A stretch of DNA of 64,000 nt, taken from NCBI GenBank assembly GCA_905221605.1, contig CAJNDS010002197.1:205001-269000 (forward strand). Reading direction: 5' to 3'. This document shows positions 1 through 11,300 of this stretch, piece after piece (within the stretch, counting starts at the first letter, position 1; each line of letters starts with the position of its first letter). The position numbers and the translations under genes are program-made. This DNA is from Symbiodinium natans (lineage: Eukaryota > Sar > Dinophyceae > Suessiales > Symbiodiniaceae). The notes under the pieces were generated by a model. The model searched no databases, had not been told where the DNA came from, and saw only the letters and a list, made by a program, of their open reading frames with translations.

Positions 1-120
1 TAACGTGCTCGCTGAGGCCGAGTTCCATGTGGCAGAATTATGTCTCCACATGGAAAAAAACAGCTCGGGTTGGCATGCAAGAAGGGGAGGCCGTTCCGAG
101 TGTCAAGTCCGGCTTGTGAC
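1..120 (+). repeat. Direct repeat copy 1 (with hairpin)
   Basis: These bases recur nearly unchanged at 914-1034. The unit holds a small inverted repeat, TTCCATGTGG with CCACATGGAA, at 24-56. The spacing of about 913 bases could mean a tandem unit whose earlier part lies left of the window. No protein is supported; the open frames here look incidental. Confidence 0.9.
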
Positions 121-913
121 TGCTGCAGGAGTGACTGTTTCGAGCACGCTGTTTACATGCATGTCAGGGGTCTTGGGTACGTGTCGTGAAGACAGGACAT
201 GGCTTCAGGTCTTGAGGTTCCCCTGGGATGACTACAACTAGAACTACCTGCTCGTGGCAACTGCCGGCCTGAGGGAATTGGTATTCGGAATTCTTGTTTC
301 GGCTTGTGGTTACTGTTATGCCCCCTTATCTTCGACCAGGGTTGTAGTCTACTCATTTGTAGCGCGTGGGCTGTGGTTAGGAAGTTCGGTTTACTTCACG
401 AAGCGCAACTAGACTGAAGGCCTGCCTGCGCCGAACGTACAGAAGGACCCGACCGCGAACCCCACCCATACGGCGTACATCCATGTAAGCCCATGTGCAT
501 GCAACAGCATGCTGCTTCTGTCTTGGCAAGTGCCACGGTGAACAGACGGCTTTGATTGAAACGGGGCTTCGTCCACCCAAGTGCCCTTGACCCCAAACTG
601 AAGACCCTAAGAACCCCAAATCCAAATCTTTACCTGCAGTCTTCTCCAGGGTCATCAACATCATCAACACATTCACCGCATGTTTCGCAGTGTGTTGTGT
701 CGAGCCCCACCCGCGCGTTGGAGGAGTCCAAGGTGGACAAATCGGACACGCGCCACACCGTTGGCCGGGTGTGGGGGCGCATGCTGAGCGGCATCCCCTG
801 TGCAGGACGCTTTAATTCAGCGCCTCAGGCAGGTGCCGTCCTTGGGGCCAACGCGTCGAAGTTGTTGCCGGGGGGCCGAGATCTTCGACGTATGACAGCG
901 AGATTAATGGGCT
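121..913. other. Unassigned unique DNA
   Basis: No exon, element or RNA gene recognised. A + frame is open from about 556 to 915 but has no family resemblance and no clear splice context. Confidence 0.5.
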
Positions 914-1034
914 AACGTGCTCGCTGGGGCCGAGTTCCATGTGATGGGCAGAATTATGACTCCACATGGAAAAAAACAGCTCGGGTTGGCATGCAAGAAG
1001 GGGAGGCCGTTCCGAGTGTCAAGTCTGGCTTGTG
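914..1034 (+). repeat. Direct repeat copy 2
   Basis: Second copy of the 1-120 sequence, with a few substitutions and a small insertion in the left arm of the hairpin. It is followed directly by degenerate CCCTAAA repeats. Confidence 0.9.
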
Positions 1035-1080
1035 CTGCAAGAATGTCTTCCCCAAGCCCGAAGCCCTGACCCCAACCCGC

Positions 1081-1137
1081 AAACCCCAAACCCACAAACC
1101 CCAAACCCTAAACCCTAAACCCTACCCCCCAAACCCT
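1081..1137 (-). repeat. Degenerate CCCTAAA array
   Basis: Short interstitial telomere-type repeat, irregular copies. Confidence 0.9.
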
Positions 1138-1207
1138 ATGGTAAGACCCTAATGTCATGCCGACTTGTCATTCTGCAAGCTTGGATCTGGAGTTGGGGCC
1201 TTGGGAA

Positions 1208-1247
1208 TTTAGGGTTTGGGGTTTAGGGTTTAGGGTTTAGGGTTTAG
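1208..1247 (+). repeat. TTTAGGG array
   Basis: Short interstitial telomere-type array in the opposite orientation to 1081-1137. Confidence 0.9.
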
Positions 1248-1497
1248 AGTGATTCGGGGCGTAGGGGTTGCTGCAGAATATCCAGGGTGTAGTAGTGTTT
1301 CGGGTTTTGGGAATGCACTCCTTGTAACAGCAAAGCCTGTTCTCGAACATAGGGCTCTTTTTGTAGCTTTAGTACAGAAGCCTACAAAACTACCAACATC
1401 GTCCCCTTCTGACCTCTGTAGTTCTAATTGCAATGCAAACTGCACAAACTTCCCATTCCCATTCGGCTGGCCCGGAGTTCTTCGAAACTTCGAATCT

Positions 1498-1741
1498 GTG
1501 GGGTTTAGGGTTTAGGGTTCAGGGTTTAGGGTCTAGGGTCTGGGGTCTAAGCAGTGCTTTCAAACGGCAAGGACTATACAGTCATGATTTCGCTCGGACA
1601 CCCCCCCCCCCCCCCATATCTTCTCCATGCACTGCTGAGCCGCCGGAGCACCTTCAAGCCCAAAGCGCCCAGGGTTTAGGGTTTAGGGTTTAGGGTTTAG
1701 GGTTTAGGGTTTAGGGTTTAGGGTTTAGGGTTTAGGGTTTA
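1498..1741 (+). repeat. Two TTTAGGG arrays
   Basis: Arrays at 1498-1540 and 1672-1741 (the second near perfect), separated by unique sequence with a C run near 1603. Confidence 0.93.
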
Positions 1742-1747
1742 GATTCT

Positions 1748-1851
1748 TGGGAGTTTGCAGAAATCAGCGGCCCCTACAGTGGAACCCCGAAGAGTAGGAT
1801 TCCCTGACAGTAAGGACCCCAAGAAGGGTAACTGTAATCTCGGCAACCCCC
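1748..1851 (-). mobile_element. MITE family C, copy in minus orientation
   Basis: Ends resemble an inverted pair: GGGAGTTTGCAGAAATCAG on the left and a right end whose complement starts TGGGGGTTGCCGAGATTAC. The interior (CCCC...AGTAGGATTCCC...GGACCCC) matches 24587-24693 and, reversed, 48369-48463. Too small to encode anything. Confidence 0.6.
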
Positions 1852-2302
1852 ATTAATGGAGTAAGCAATAACAGCCCCGAGCCCAAAGCCCACACACACA
1901 GCACTCACGAGATGTCAGAACAGTTGACAGCCCCAAGCCCAAAATCTTTAAACCCTAAGCAGCATCTCCAGCCGACACCAAAAGCCCCTGCTTGTTGTTC
2001 GTGATGCCTGCAAGGTGCAGATCGTGTTGCGGAATTCGGGGTTTCCGTTTGAGATTTTTGAGCGTTAAGATCTGAACTCTAAACCCCCATAAACCGTACG
2101 CGCTTTACCAGGTTGCCCCCAGGCTTTTCTTGTCTTAAGAGCCCCAAACACACGCCCGGCGCACCACTCCAGGCGTTGTGGATCAATGTTTCAGGGCCCT
2201 CCCTTTTGGCTTCTGGGTTCGTTTATAGCGCCAGCCGAATAAAAAGGGGCACCTTCTGGTGCTTTTCTCGCTGCTGGGGCACGAATCGTGTTTGGGATGT
2301 AG
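1852..2302. other. Unassigned intron or spacer sequence
   Basis: Nothing recognised apart from scattered degenerate CCCTAA. It lies directly upstream of the first placed dxr exon, so part may be intron. Confidence 0.4.
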
Positions 2303-5300
2303 TCGCTGCTGAAGGCGAAGATCACCGTGGATTCGTATGAGCGCCCAGTGGGTTTTGCAGGTTGAGAGGGTTTAGGGTTTAGGGTTTAAGGTTGAGGGTT
2401 TAGGGTTTAGGGCTAAGGGTTTAGGGCTAAGAAAGTTCCTGAGCCCCACCACCAATCCACCGGGCCGTCCCAAACTCCTAAAGTCCCCAACCCTAAGCCC
2501 TCAAGCCTTTGCCTACAGTGAGCTTCGGTAGTAAATTTGTTGTTCTTTTTGGGGTTCTGGGTTCACTAAGGTAAGTAGCCAAAAAGGTATGTACCTGTTT
2601 TCCCTGGGTCACTGCAAACCTTAGCACATGGAGGTTAAGGCATTGGGTAGGGTTTGGGGCCTTTGGGGCTAAGGGTTTGGGGTGTATACGCCCATCAAGC
2701 GTTCAAGTCGTTTCCTGCTGAGTTTAGGGTTTAGGGTTTAGGGTTTAGGGTTTACGGTTTAGGGTTTAGGGTTTGCGGTTTAGGGTTTCGGGTTTAGGGC
2801 CCACAACACATAGCCATCGTCAAACCTACCTGTCAAGTGCGGAGCTTCGGGTTTCTGGCTTGGGGTTTATAGGGTTCTGGGAGCTTAGGGAGTTAGGCCT
2901 AAAAGCCATGAACAAAAACTACTTGAGCTCCCCCCACAACCCTAAACCCTAAACCCTAAACCCTAAACCCTAAACCCTAAACCCTAAACCCTAAACCCTA
3001 AACCCTAAACCCTAAACCCTAAACCCTAAACCCTAAACCCTAAACCCTAAACCCTAAACCGTAAACCGGACGCCCCAACCCTAAGTCCCCAACTCTCTGA
3101 ACCCCTAACCCTAAACCCTAAACCCTAAACCCTAAACCCTAAACCCTGAACCCTGAACCCTAAACCCTAAACCCTAACCCCTAATCCTCCCCCAAATGCC
3201 AAGCCATAAGCCCAGGTCCACGATGATGAACAAGGGCCTTGAAGTGATCGAGGCGTGCGGATGCCCAAGGAGCCATGGTTTAGGGTTTAGGGTTTAGGGT
3301 TTAGGGTTTAGGGTTTAGAGTTTAGGGTTTAGGGTTTAGGTTTTAGGGTTTAGGGCTTAGGGTTCTTCAACAAAGGTTTTTTTGAGGTGGAGGTAGTCCT
3401 TTTGGGGTGTGCTCGCGCAGGGCTCCCATTTGGGTTTAGGGTTCCTGGGTTGAGCCCTCCTAAAGCCCTAGACCAAACCTGAAAAGGCCACCCTGTCTCG
3501 ACCAAAAGTCTTACATCCCACTTGCTAGTCTAGACGGTCTCACCGTATACGTAAAAAATCGAAACTCCCCCCCCCTCCACCCCCCAAAAAACAGATATGT
3601 ATATATATATATATATATTTATTTATTTATTTTTCCATCCTATGTAGACCCTGAGTAAACCCCAAAACGAAGCTGCCGCAAAACTGGACAGCCCTAAGGA
3701 CTAAGCCAAGTGGACTTCCTCAGAACCTTGCTCTTAGGGCAGTTAACGTGGTCCCTTAATGGGGTCCCTTGCCTCCTTTAAAGGGTTGTGAAGTATGGGG
3801 GCACTTGGGTTTTATGGCATATATAAGGGGTATGTAAGGAGTCCCTTCTTGTGTGCCCATACTAAGGGACCATGTAGTTGCCCTAAGAACTAGAGGTGCC
3901 CTAAACCCTAAACCTTAAACCATAAACCCCAAACCCAAAACCCAAAACCCCAAACCCTAAATCCTAAACCCTAAGCCTTGAACCCTAAACCCTAAACCCT
4001 AAACCCTAAACCCTAAACCCTAAACCCTAAACCCTAAACCCTAAACCCTAAACCCTAAACCCTAAACCCTTAATCCTAAACCTATGTACGTAAGCACGAA
4101 GCACCTAAGTCCATCAGCCCCTCCTTAAAAGGCCCAGACCAGCGCTTCGCAGGGTTGCCTGGTGATGTGTAGGCATTCCGTTGTTCAGGCTGAGGGTTCA
4201 GGGTGTAGGGTTTGGGGTTTGGGGTTTGGGGTTTGGGGTTTAAGGTTTGGGTTTAGGGTTTAGGGCTTAGGTTTGAGGGTTCAGGGTCCCAAAAACCCCA
4301 GAGCGAAGTCTTGAGCCCAACACGCACACTCAGTCAACTCTTGGGGTTACTCAGGCATTGGCTTTACGGCGTGGACTACGATGACATTGAGGTGGTGAGA
4401 CCTGGCCACAAGAGAGAGACGGCTCTTCTCTACGCTGTTCTTCCTGAGCTCCGTTTGTGTAAAGCAAACCCGTGGGATATTTAGCCGCCATTTCCCCAAG
4501 CCCGACCCTAAACCCACGAATCATTATGGCTCTCTTGTACGTAGTACTATCTTCTCCAGACTCCCATGTTATCTTTCTTCTCCAGACTCCCATGTTAGCT
4601 TCAGGGTCAGGGTTTAGGGTTTCGCACCCTTACAAGTCCCTTGAGGGTTTAGGGTTTCGGGTTTAGGGTTTAGGGTTTAGGGGCACCCATCCTGCCCTAG
4701 GCTAGCTGGGCAGCACTTGGGGTTTCGGGTTTCGGGATCAGGGTTTCAAGCGTGTCGAGTTGTTTGGCATGGGCGGGGAGGAGGGAGGGGGAGGGCGTGA
4801 GCCTTAACCCCCAAACCCCCCGAGTTGTTCACTGCATGAGGTCTTATGGGTTTACCTAGAGCCCTCTGCTACTTTTACTGTAGCTGGCATTTGGGGGGGG
4901 GGGGGGGGGGTGTTGGTTTGCCCACAAGTCGATGCTAGCCACGGAATTCGATCCAAAGAATAAAGGGCCAACTGAGTGGGCATTTCTCTCTAGATGATGG
5001 TCCCTGCTGGGTTCTAGTGTTTGTCCCTGCTGGGTTCTAGGGTTTTAGGGGTTAAGGGGTTTAGGGTTTTTAGGGTTTTAAGGGTATTTTAGGGCAGTCT
5101 AGGGTTTAGGGTTCTGTTCAGGGTTGGGCCCTAAACCCTAAACCCTAAACCCTAAACCCTAAACCCTAAACCCTAAACCCTAAACCCTAAATCCTAAACC
5201 CTAAGCCCAGGATCCATCCGCAATCAATCGTGCACAGCGCGGTGGAGTGCCAGGTGCCACGGGAGAGTTCGGGCGGCCTAAAACTTTGGTGCAGGGTTTA

Positions 5301-8300
5301 GGGTTTAGGGTTTAAGGTTTAGGGTTTAGGGTTTAGGGTTTAGGGTTACCCTAAACCCTAAACCCTAGACCCTAAGTCCCAAGCCCTAGGCCCTAAGCCC
5401 TAAGCCCGAAACCCTAAACCCTACGCCCCAAGCCCTAGGCTTGGGGTGCAGGGTTTGGGGTTTAGGGTTTAGGGTTTAGGGTTTAGGGTTTGGGGATTAG
5501 GGTTTAGGGTTTAGGGTTTAGGGAATGACCAACAAGGTACGCCATACAATCCTAGTGAGAGCCACCACGTATAGGCTTTCGTCGAAACCCTAACAGGTAA
5601 ACAGGCGCGCCCTAGACACCCTAAACCCTAAACCTCTCTGTCATAATATTAAAACCCTGGTGGCTTCGCCGGCCGATTTCAAACCTTCGCTGGCAAATGT
5701 CAAACCTTCGCCGGCAACTGTCAAGAGTTCGGCGATTGTCAAAAGTTCGCCGGCGATTGTTTTTTTGCAGTTGCCTGAGGCATAGGGTTTAAGGCCCTAG
5801 GGTTTGGGGCCCTAGGGTTTAAGGCCCTAGGGTTTGGGGCCCTAGGGTTTGGGGCATAGGTTTGAGGGCCCGAGTGTTTAGGGCATATGGTTTCGAGTCT
5901 GTAGGGTTTAGGGAGTCGGGTTTAGGGCGCTTAGGGTTTAGGTTAGAGGTCGAGGATTTGGGCATAGGGTTCAGGGCCCCAGGGCCCCAGGGCCTAGGGT
6001 TAGGGACATGGGTTTGGGGCAGTTTAGGGTTCTAGATTTTGGGAGATAGGGCTTAGGGGTCTAGGGTATGGGGCGGCATAGTGTTTAGGGCCCTAGGGTT
6101 TTGGGTGATAGGGTGTAGGGGTGTAGGGTTTGGGGCTCAGGGAGAAGGGCCTTATGGTTAGTTGCCCTAGGGTTTGGGGCATAAGGTTTGGGCCCGAGGG
6201 TTTGGAGCATAGGGTGTAGAAAGTTTACTTTGTTGCTGTTATAGGATTCTTGGTTGTGGGTGTTTTGCAACGATTGACAAGCTGCTTGCCCAGGGAATGC
6301 TTGGACTTGAGATACTGAACCCTAAACCCTAAACCCGAAGACCCTGCAGGAATGATGAAGAGGCTCAAGTTGTTCAGAGTTACGCGTTAAGGGTTCGAGA
6401 GGGGGGTGGGGTTTGGGGTTCATTTTTTGTGCTTAGGGTTTAGGGTTTTAGAGCACCTAAGGTTTAAGTTCGGGTTTGGGTTTACTTCTTTTTGCTGTGC
6501 TTTGTGGTCCTCGGTAGGACACCGCCATCTTGATGCAGACGGGCTGGCCCGACATGCGGTTGCCGATCCTCTACGCCCTCTCGCATCCTGCGCGTGCGTG
6601 GGACTCGGTGGAGGGATGCCCAGAGAATCCCATTCCCCCAACTCTGGAGCATTCTAACAATCACCCATCTTAGGATTCCGAGTAACTATATCTTGGGATG
6701 TTCCCCTTATACCAACAGTCCTTAATGGTTTGCTTTTTTTAGAATTATTTTTTGTCCCTATTGAGGACTGTTAGTCGAAGGGGGAGCATCCCAAAGTATC
6801 GGGAAGATTGAGGCGCACCGGAGGAGTTGCTAAGGCCATCGAGCCTGACTATTCAAAGGGTTTGGGGTTTAGGGTTTAGGGTTTAGGGTTAGGGGTTTAC
6901 AAGCAGGGCTGCAGGAGAGAACCGTATTCATATTTGGGCTGTACAGCCCTGTGCGGCCCATGTATAAGTACCTTCCTCCCTAACCCGCCAGGTATGGAGG
7001 GTGACAGTTCCTTTAGAAACAGGACCTGTCATCAGCCGCCTACTACCATTTCATGTCCTTCCCTAATTTGTAGGCATTAGCACCCTAAACCCTCAACCCT
7101 AATCCCACAAGAGGTTCCCTTCCCGAAGCCTCCAGCGATTGAATGCGAGGTCCCCGCTGACCTGCCCAACCCCCGGGACGGCCGCGACTTCGACGTGTGG
7201 TGGAACGGTGCCGGGCCCACCGTTCTTGGCAGGGTTTGAGGGGGCTAAGCCCAAAACATAACCCTAAACCCTAAACCCTAAACCCTAAACCCTAAACCCT
7301 AAACCCTAAACCCTAAACCCCAAAACCCCAAACCCTCAACCCGAAACCCTAAACATTCCCACCCGGGACTCGAAGCCCACACTTGCCAGGATTCTCCCGA
7401 AGGCCCCAGGAATCAGAGCGTGACCGAACGTCCCCCGACATTCCGCCAAAGCCGAACCAAAGCATGGGTGTGGGGTTTAGGGTTAAGGGTTTAGAGTTCA
7501 GGGTTTAGGGTTTAGCGTTTAAGGGGGATCATGTTCAGGAATCTCTTTCATAGGGTTTTAAGGGCCGTCCTGGTCGCCTACCTCCTTTCAAGGGTTTTGA
7601 AGTAGGGGCCCCTTGGGTTGCATAGGGTACATGCGCGTATGTAAGGGGTCCCTTTTTTTAAGGGCCCATGCGAAGGGACCATGTAACTACCCGACGAAGA
7701 GTATGGATTTCAGTGAGTCAGGGGAGGCTCAGGAATGGTGTGGGGCGACTTTCCGTAAACCCGAGGCCTCAAAGCCCTGAAACCACCACCTCGAGCTCCC
7801 AACCATCAAAGTCCCGACCTCAACCCGAAACCAAACCCTGAACCCTGGACCCTGAGTCCGAAACTCTAAATCCTGAACCCTGGACCCTGAGTGCCCTAAA
7901 CCCTGCACCCTAGACCCTAAACCCTGAACCCGAGCCTCAAGCCCCAAACCCCCCAAACCTGCCAGGAGAGGGCAAGGATGGAAAGCTGACCTTCGGCCCA
8001 CACCTTGGAAGAGACTCCCAACCCTAAACCCTAGGGTTTAGGCTCTAAGGTTGAACCCTAAACCCCAAACGGGGGTGGCGGGGGGAGGGGGGGGGGGTCT
8101 GGCTTGGAGCCTGCAGCGAGGGTTCCGGGTCTTCCGGGTTCTTCCAAGCTCCAAGCAGCAGCCATTTTAACCTCTGAGCTCATCATCCCGACCCAACACC
8201 TGTGTTTAGGGTTTAGGGTGTAGGGTTTGGGGTTTAGGGTTTGGGGTTCAGGGTTTAGGGTTTAGGGTTAGGGTTAAGCCCTCAAGCACTTGAACCCGAT

Positions 8301-11300
8301 GCCCATCATCCCGACATCCCCACGAAAGCGTTGCAGCTCATCCGAGGCAAGCCGGATCTGGAGAAGTACCCATGCATCCGCAGGAAGCCCAGATGTCCAG
8401 TTCTCAAAAACCTAAACCCTAAACCCTAAACCCTAAACCCTAAACCCTAAACCCTAAACCCTACACCCTAAACCCTAAACCCTAAACCCTAAACCCTAAA
8501 CCCTAAACCCTAAGCCCTAAGCCCTAAGCCCTAAACCCTTAGCCCTAAGCCCTAAGCCCTAAGCCCTAAGCCCTAAGCCCTAAGCCCTAAGCCCTAAACC
8601 CTAAACCCTAAGCCCTAAGCCCTAAACCCTAAACCCAAACCCTTTCTGGGCACCCTAATTATGAGGGGCCGCCTAGAATACGGACCCCCCAAAAGGGACC
8701 CGAATTTAGAGAAGTGACCAGATTTCCAGGTCGGTTCGCAACTCTAAGCCCTAAAGCCCTGTGGGGTCTGGGGGTTTAGGGTTTAGGGTTTAGGGTTGCT
8801 TGGCTCCCTTATTTCTCCTACGGTAGGTGGGGATCCTACTATTTGGGGTTTATATTAGGGGTCCCTTATTATTGAATTGCTTCAAAGACCATCTGAAGCT
8901 GTTGCAACTCCCTTCAGACGAGCTTTGCGTGCGCAAAAGAGGGGCGGGGAAGGGGCCAAACCCTAAACCCTAAACCCTAAACCCTAAACCCTAAACCCTA
9001 AACCCTAAACCCTAAACCCTAAACCCTAAACCCTAAACCCTAAACCCTAAACCTAAACTAAACCCTAAACCTAAACCCTAAACCCTAAACCCCTAAACCC
9101 TAAACCCTAAACCCTAAACCCTAAACCCTAAACCCTAAACCCTAAACCCTAAACCCTAAACCCTAAACCCTAAACCCTAAACCCTAAACCCTAAACCCTA
9201 AACCCTAAACCCTAAGCCTACGGAATGCACCAGGCCTGGCGTACAAGGCCGGCCGCATTGGCGGCACCATGCCGGGAACTCAGGGAGCCCATCCACCGTT
9301 TTAGGCTTGAGGGGTTTAAACGGATGTAGGTGATCTAAGTCGAACTGAATAGGGATGTAGAAGGGGCTTTTTGTCAGGGTTAGGCCTGTGTGTGTGAGGG
9401 GCTTAGGGGATCTGCGAGGGTTTCGAGGATGTAGAGTTCCTTCAGGGTTTAGGGTTTAGGGTTTAGGGTTTGGGGTTTGGGGGTTTGGGGTTTTGGGGTC
9501 TTGGGGTTTTTGCGGTTTTTGGGGTGGTAAGGTTTGGGGGTTTAGGGTTTTTGGGGTTTGGGGTTTGGGAGTTTAGGGTTTGAGGTTTAAGGTCAGGGGT
9601 TTAGGGTTTGGGATTTAGGGTGAAACAAGGCTCCCGGCGTGTGATCCCAAAGCAGGCAAACAGGGTCGGAGTTCAGGGTGGTTTAGGGTCTAGGTTCACT
9701 GTTAAGCCCCTTTAAACCAGAAAAGGCATTCTTTCTTCCCAGTTTACTCTTGGGTCAAAATGGTCATGTCTCTAAATTATGGTCCTCTTTGGAGTCCGTA
9801 TTATAAAGCGGCCCTCTTATTTAGGGTACCCAAAAAGGGACCACAATTTAGAGAACTGACCATATAGCTAGGGTATAGCTGTTCTTCAGGCCCGCGATCC
9901 TCTCCGGCGCCAATGAGCAGGCAGTGGAGCTTCTGCTGACCAAGGCCCCGTGGTTCGTTGTGCAAGACTCCGAGGGCTCTCTTCATCTCTGCTTGTGCGA
10001 GTGTGGGTTGTGTGTGCGTGTTGTGCGTGCGAGTTGTGAGTTGTGTTGTGAGTGTGATGCACCGTTGTTAACACCGTGGACTCGATCGTTACGTGCAGGT
10101 GAATAGATGCACAATATGTATGCCGGCGTAGTCCCCAAACAGTGCAAGACCGTCAAAGCTGCGCGGAAGGTGAAGTGTCACTCACGGGAGCACGATCTAA
10201 GGGCCAAAGGCAACGACAGTTCTGAACTTCAGCATGTGAATAATAGAAAATATTTATGTGAGAAAATAGAAAATGTAATAGTAGAATCCTGCAATAATAA
10301 TATCATAATATGGAAGCATTCTAAGCACAAAGGTATACAACACGCGCAAGTCGAAGATGCGAGTGTAATTCGTAAGAGAGTTGTGGGGTCCAACGGGGTC
10401 GAGGCAAACCTGAGTGGTTTCGGGTCTGCGCGTCAGGCTTGAGAGGTATGCTGGATATCCAAGTCGTGGTTCCCCGAATCATGGCTCCCTAAACCATAAA
10501 AACCCTAGAAGAGTCACTACCAATAATAGTGCACGCTTCGAGCTTAGATGTGCGGCTCCTCGACATTAAGGGTTTAGGTTTTGGGTGGAGGGTTCACCTA
10601 CACCCTAAACCTTAAGCCTAAACCCAAAACCCAAAACCCTAAACCCTAAACCCTAAGACAGGAAATTGACTTCTTGGAGATTCCCATCGTCCTGGAGAAG
10701 GTCATGGACAAGGCGACCGGGGTCGATGTGGAAGAAACTTTACAGTTCTATGAGACTTTTGATGGCTCACAAATCCACCACAGGCAAGGCAGAAGCAGGG
10801 CTGGAAGTGGATTTCCGGTCGCAGGGGGGCTGTTGTGTTTGGGGTTTAGGGTTTAGGGCTAGGGTTTAGGACGTGTGTGTGTGGGAGACTCCGGTTGCCC
10901 GAAAGCCCTCAGCCGGAAACCTGCAAGTGGCCTTCGTTGAAGGTTTGGGGTTTAGGGTTTAGGGTTTAGGGTTCAGGGTTGGGGGTTCAGGATTCAGGGT
11001 TTGGGGTGAGGTAGGTATCTGTCGGGTTGAGGGGTTTAGGGCTTTGGAGTTTGGGGTTCAGGAGTTTGAGAGTTTCGGGGTGTCAGGTTCTATCTTCCCC
11101 ACCCCCTAAACCCCTAAACACATAAACCGAATAAAGCCCCTAAACCCCTGAAAACCCTTAAACCCTGAACCCTAAACCCTTGCAGCTCTGGGGCATCTGC
11201 GAACTCGCTCTGATCCTTAGAGTCGAAGGGACGCCGAATCGCCGAAATCAGCTGAAAGCCCCCTTCCCGACCCCTAGTATGTCATTCTAAACCTGGAGAG

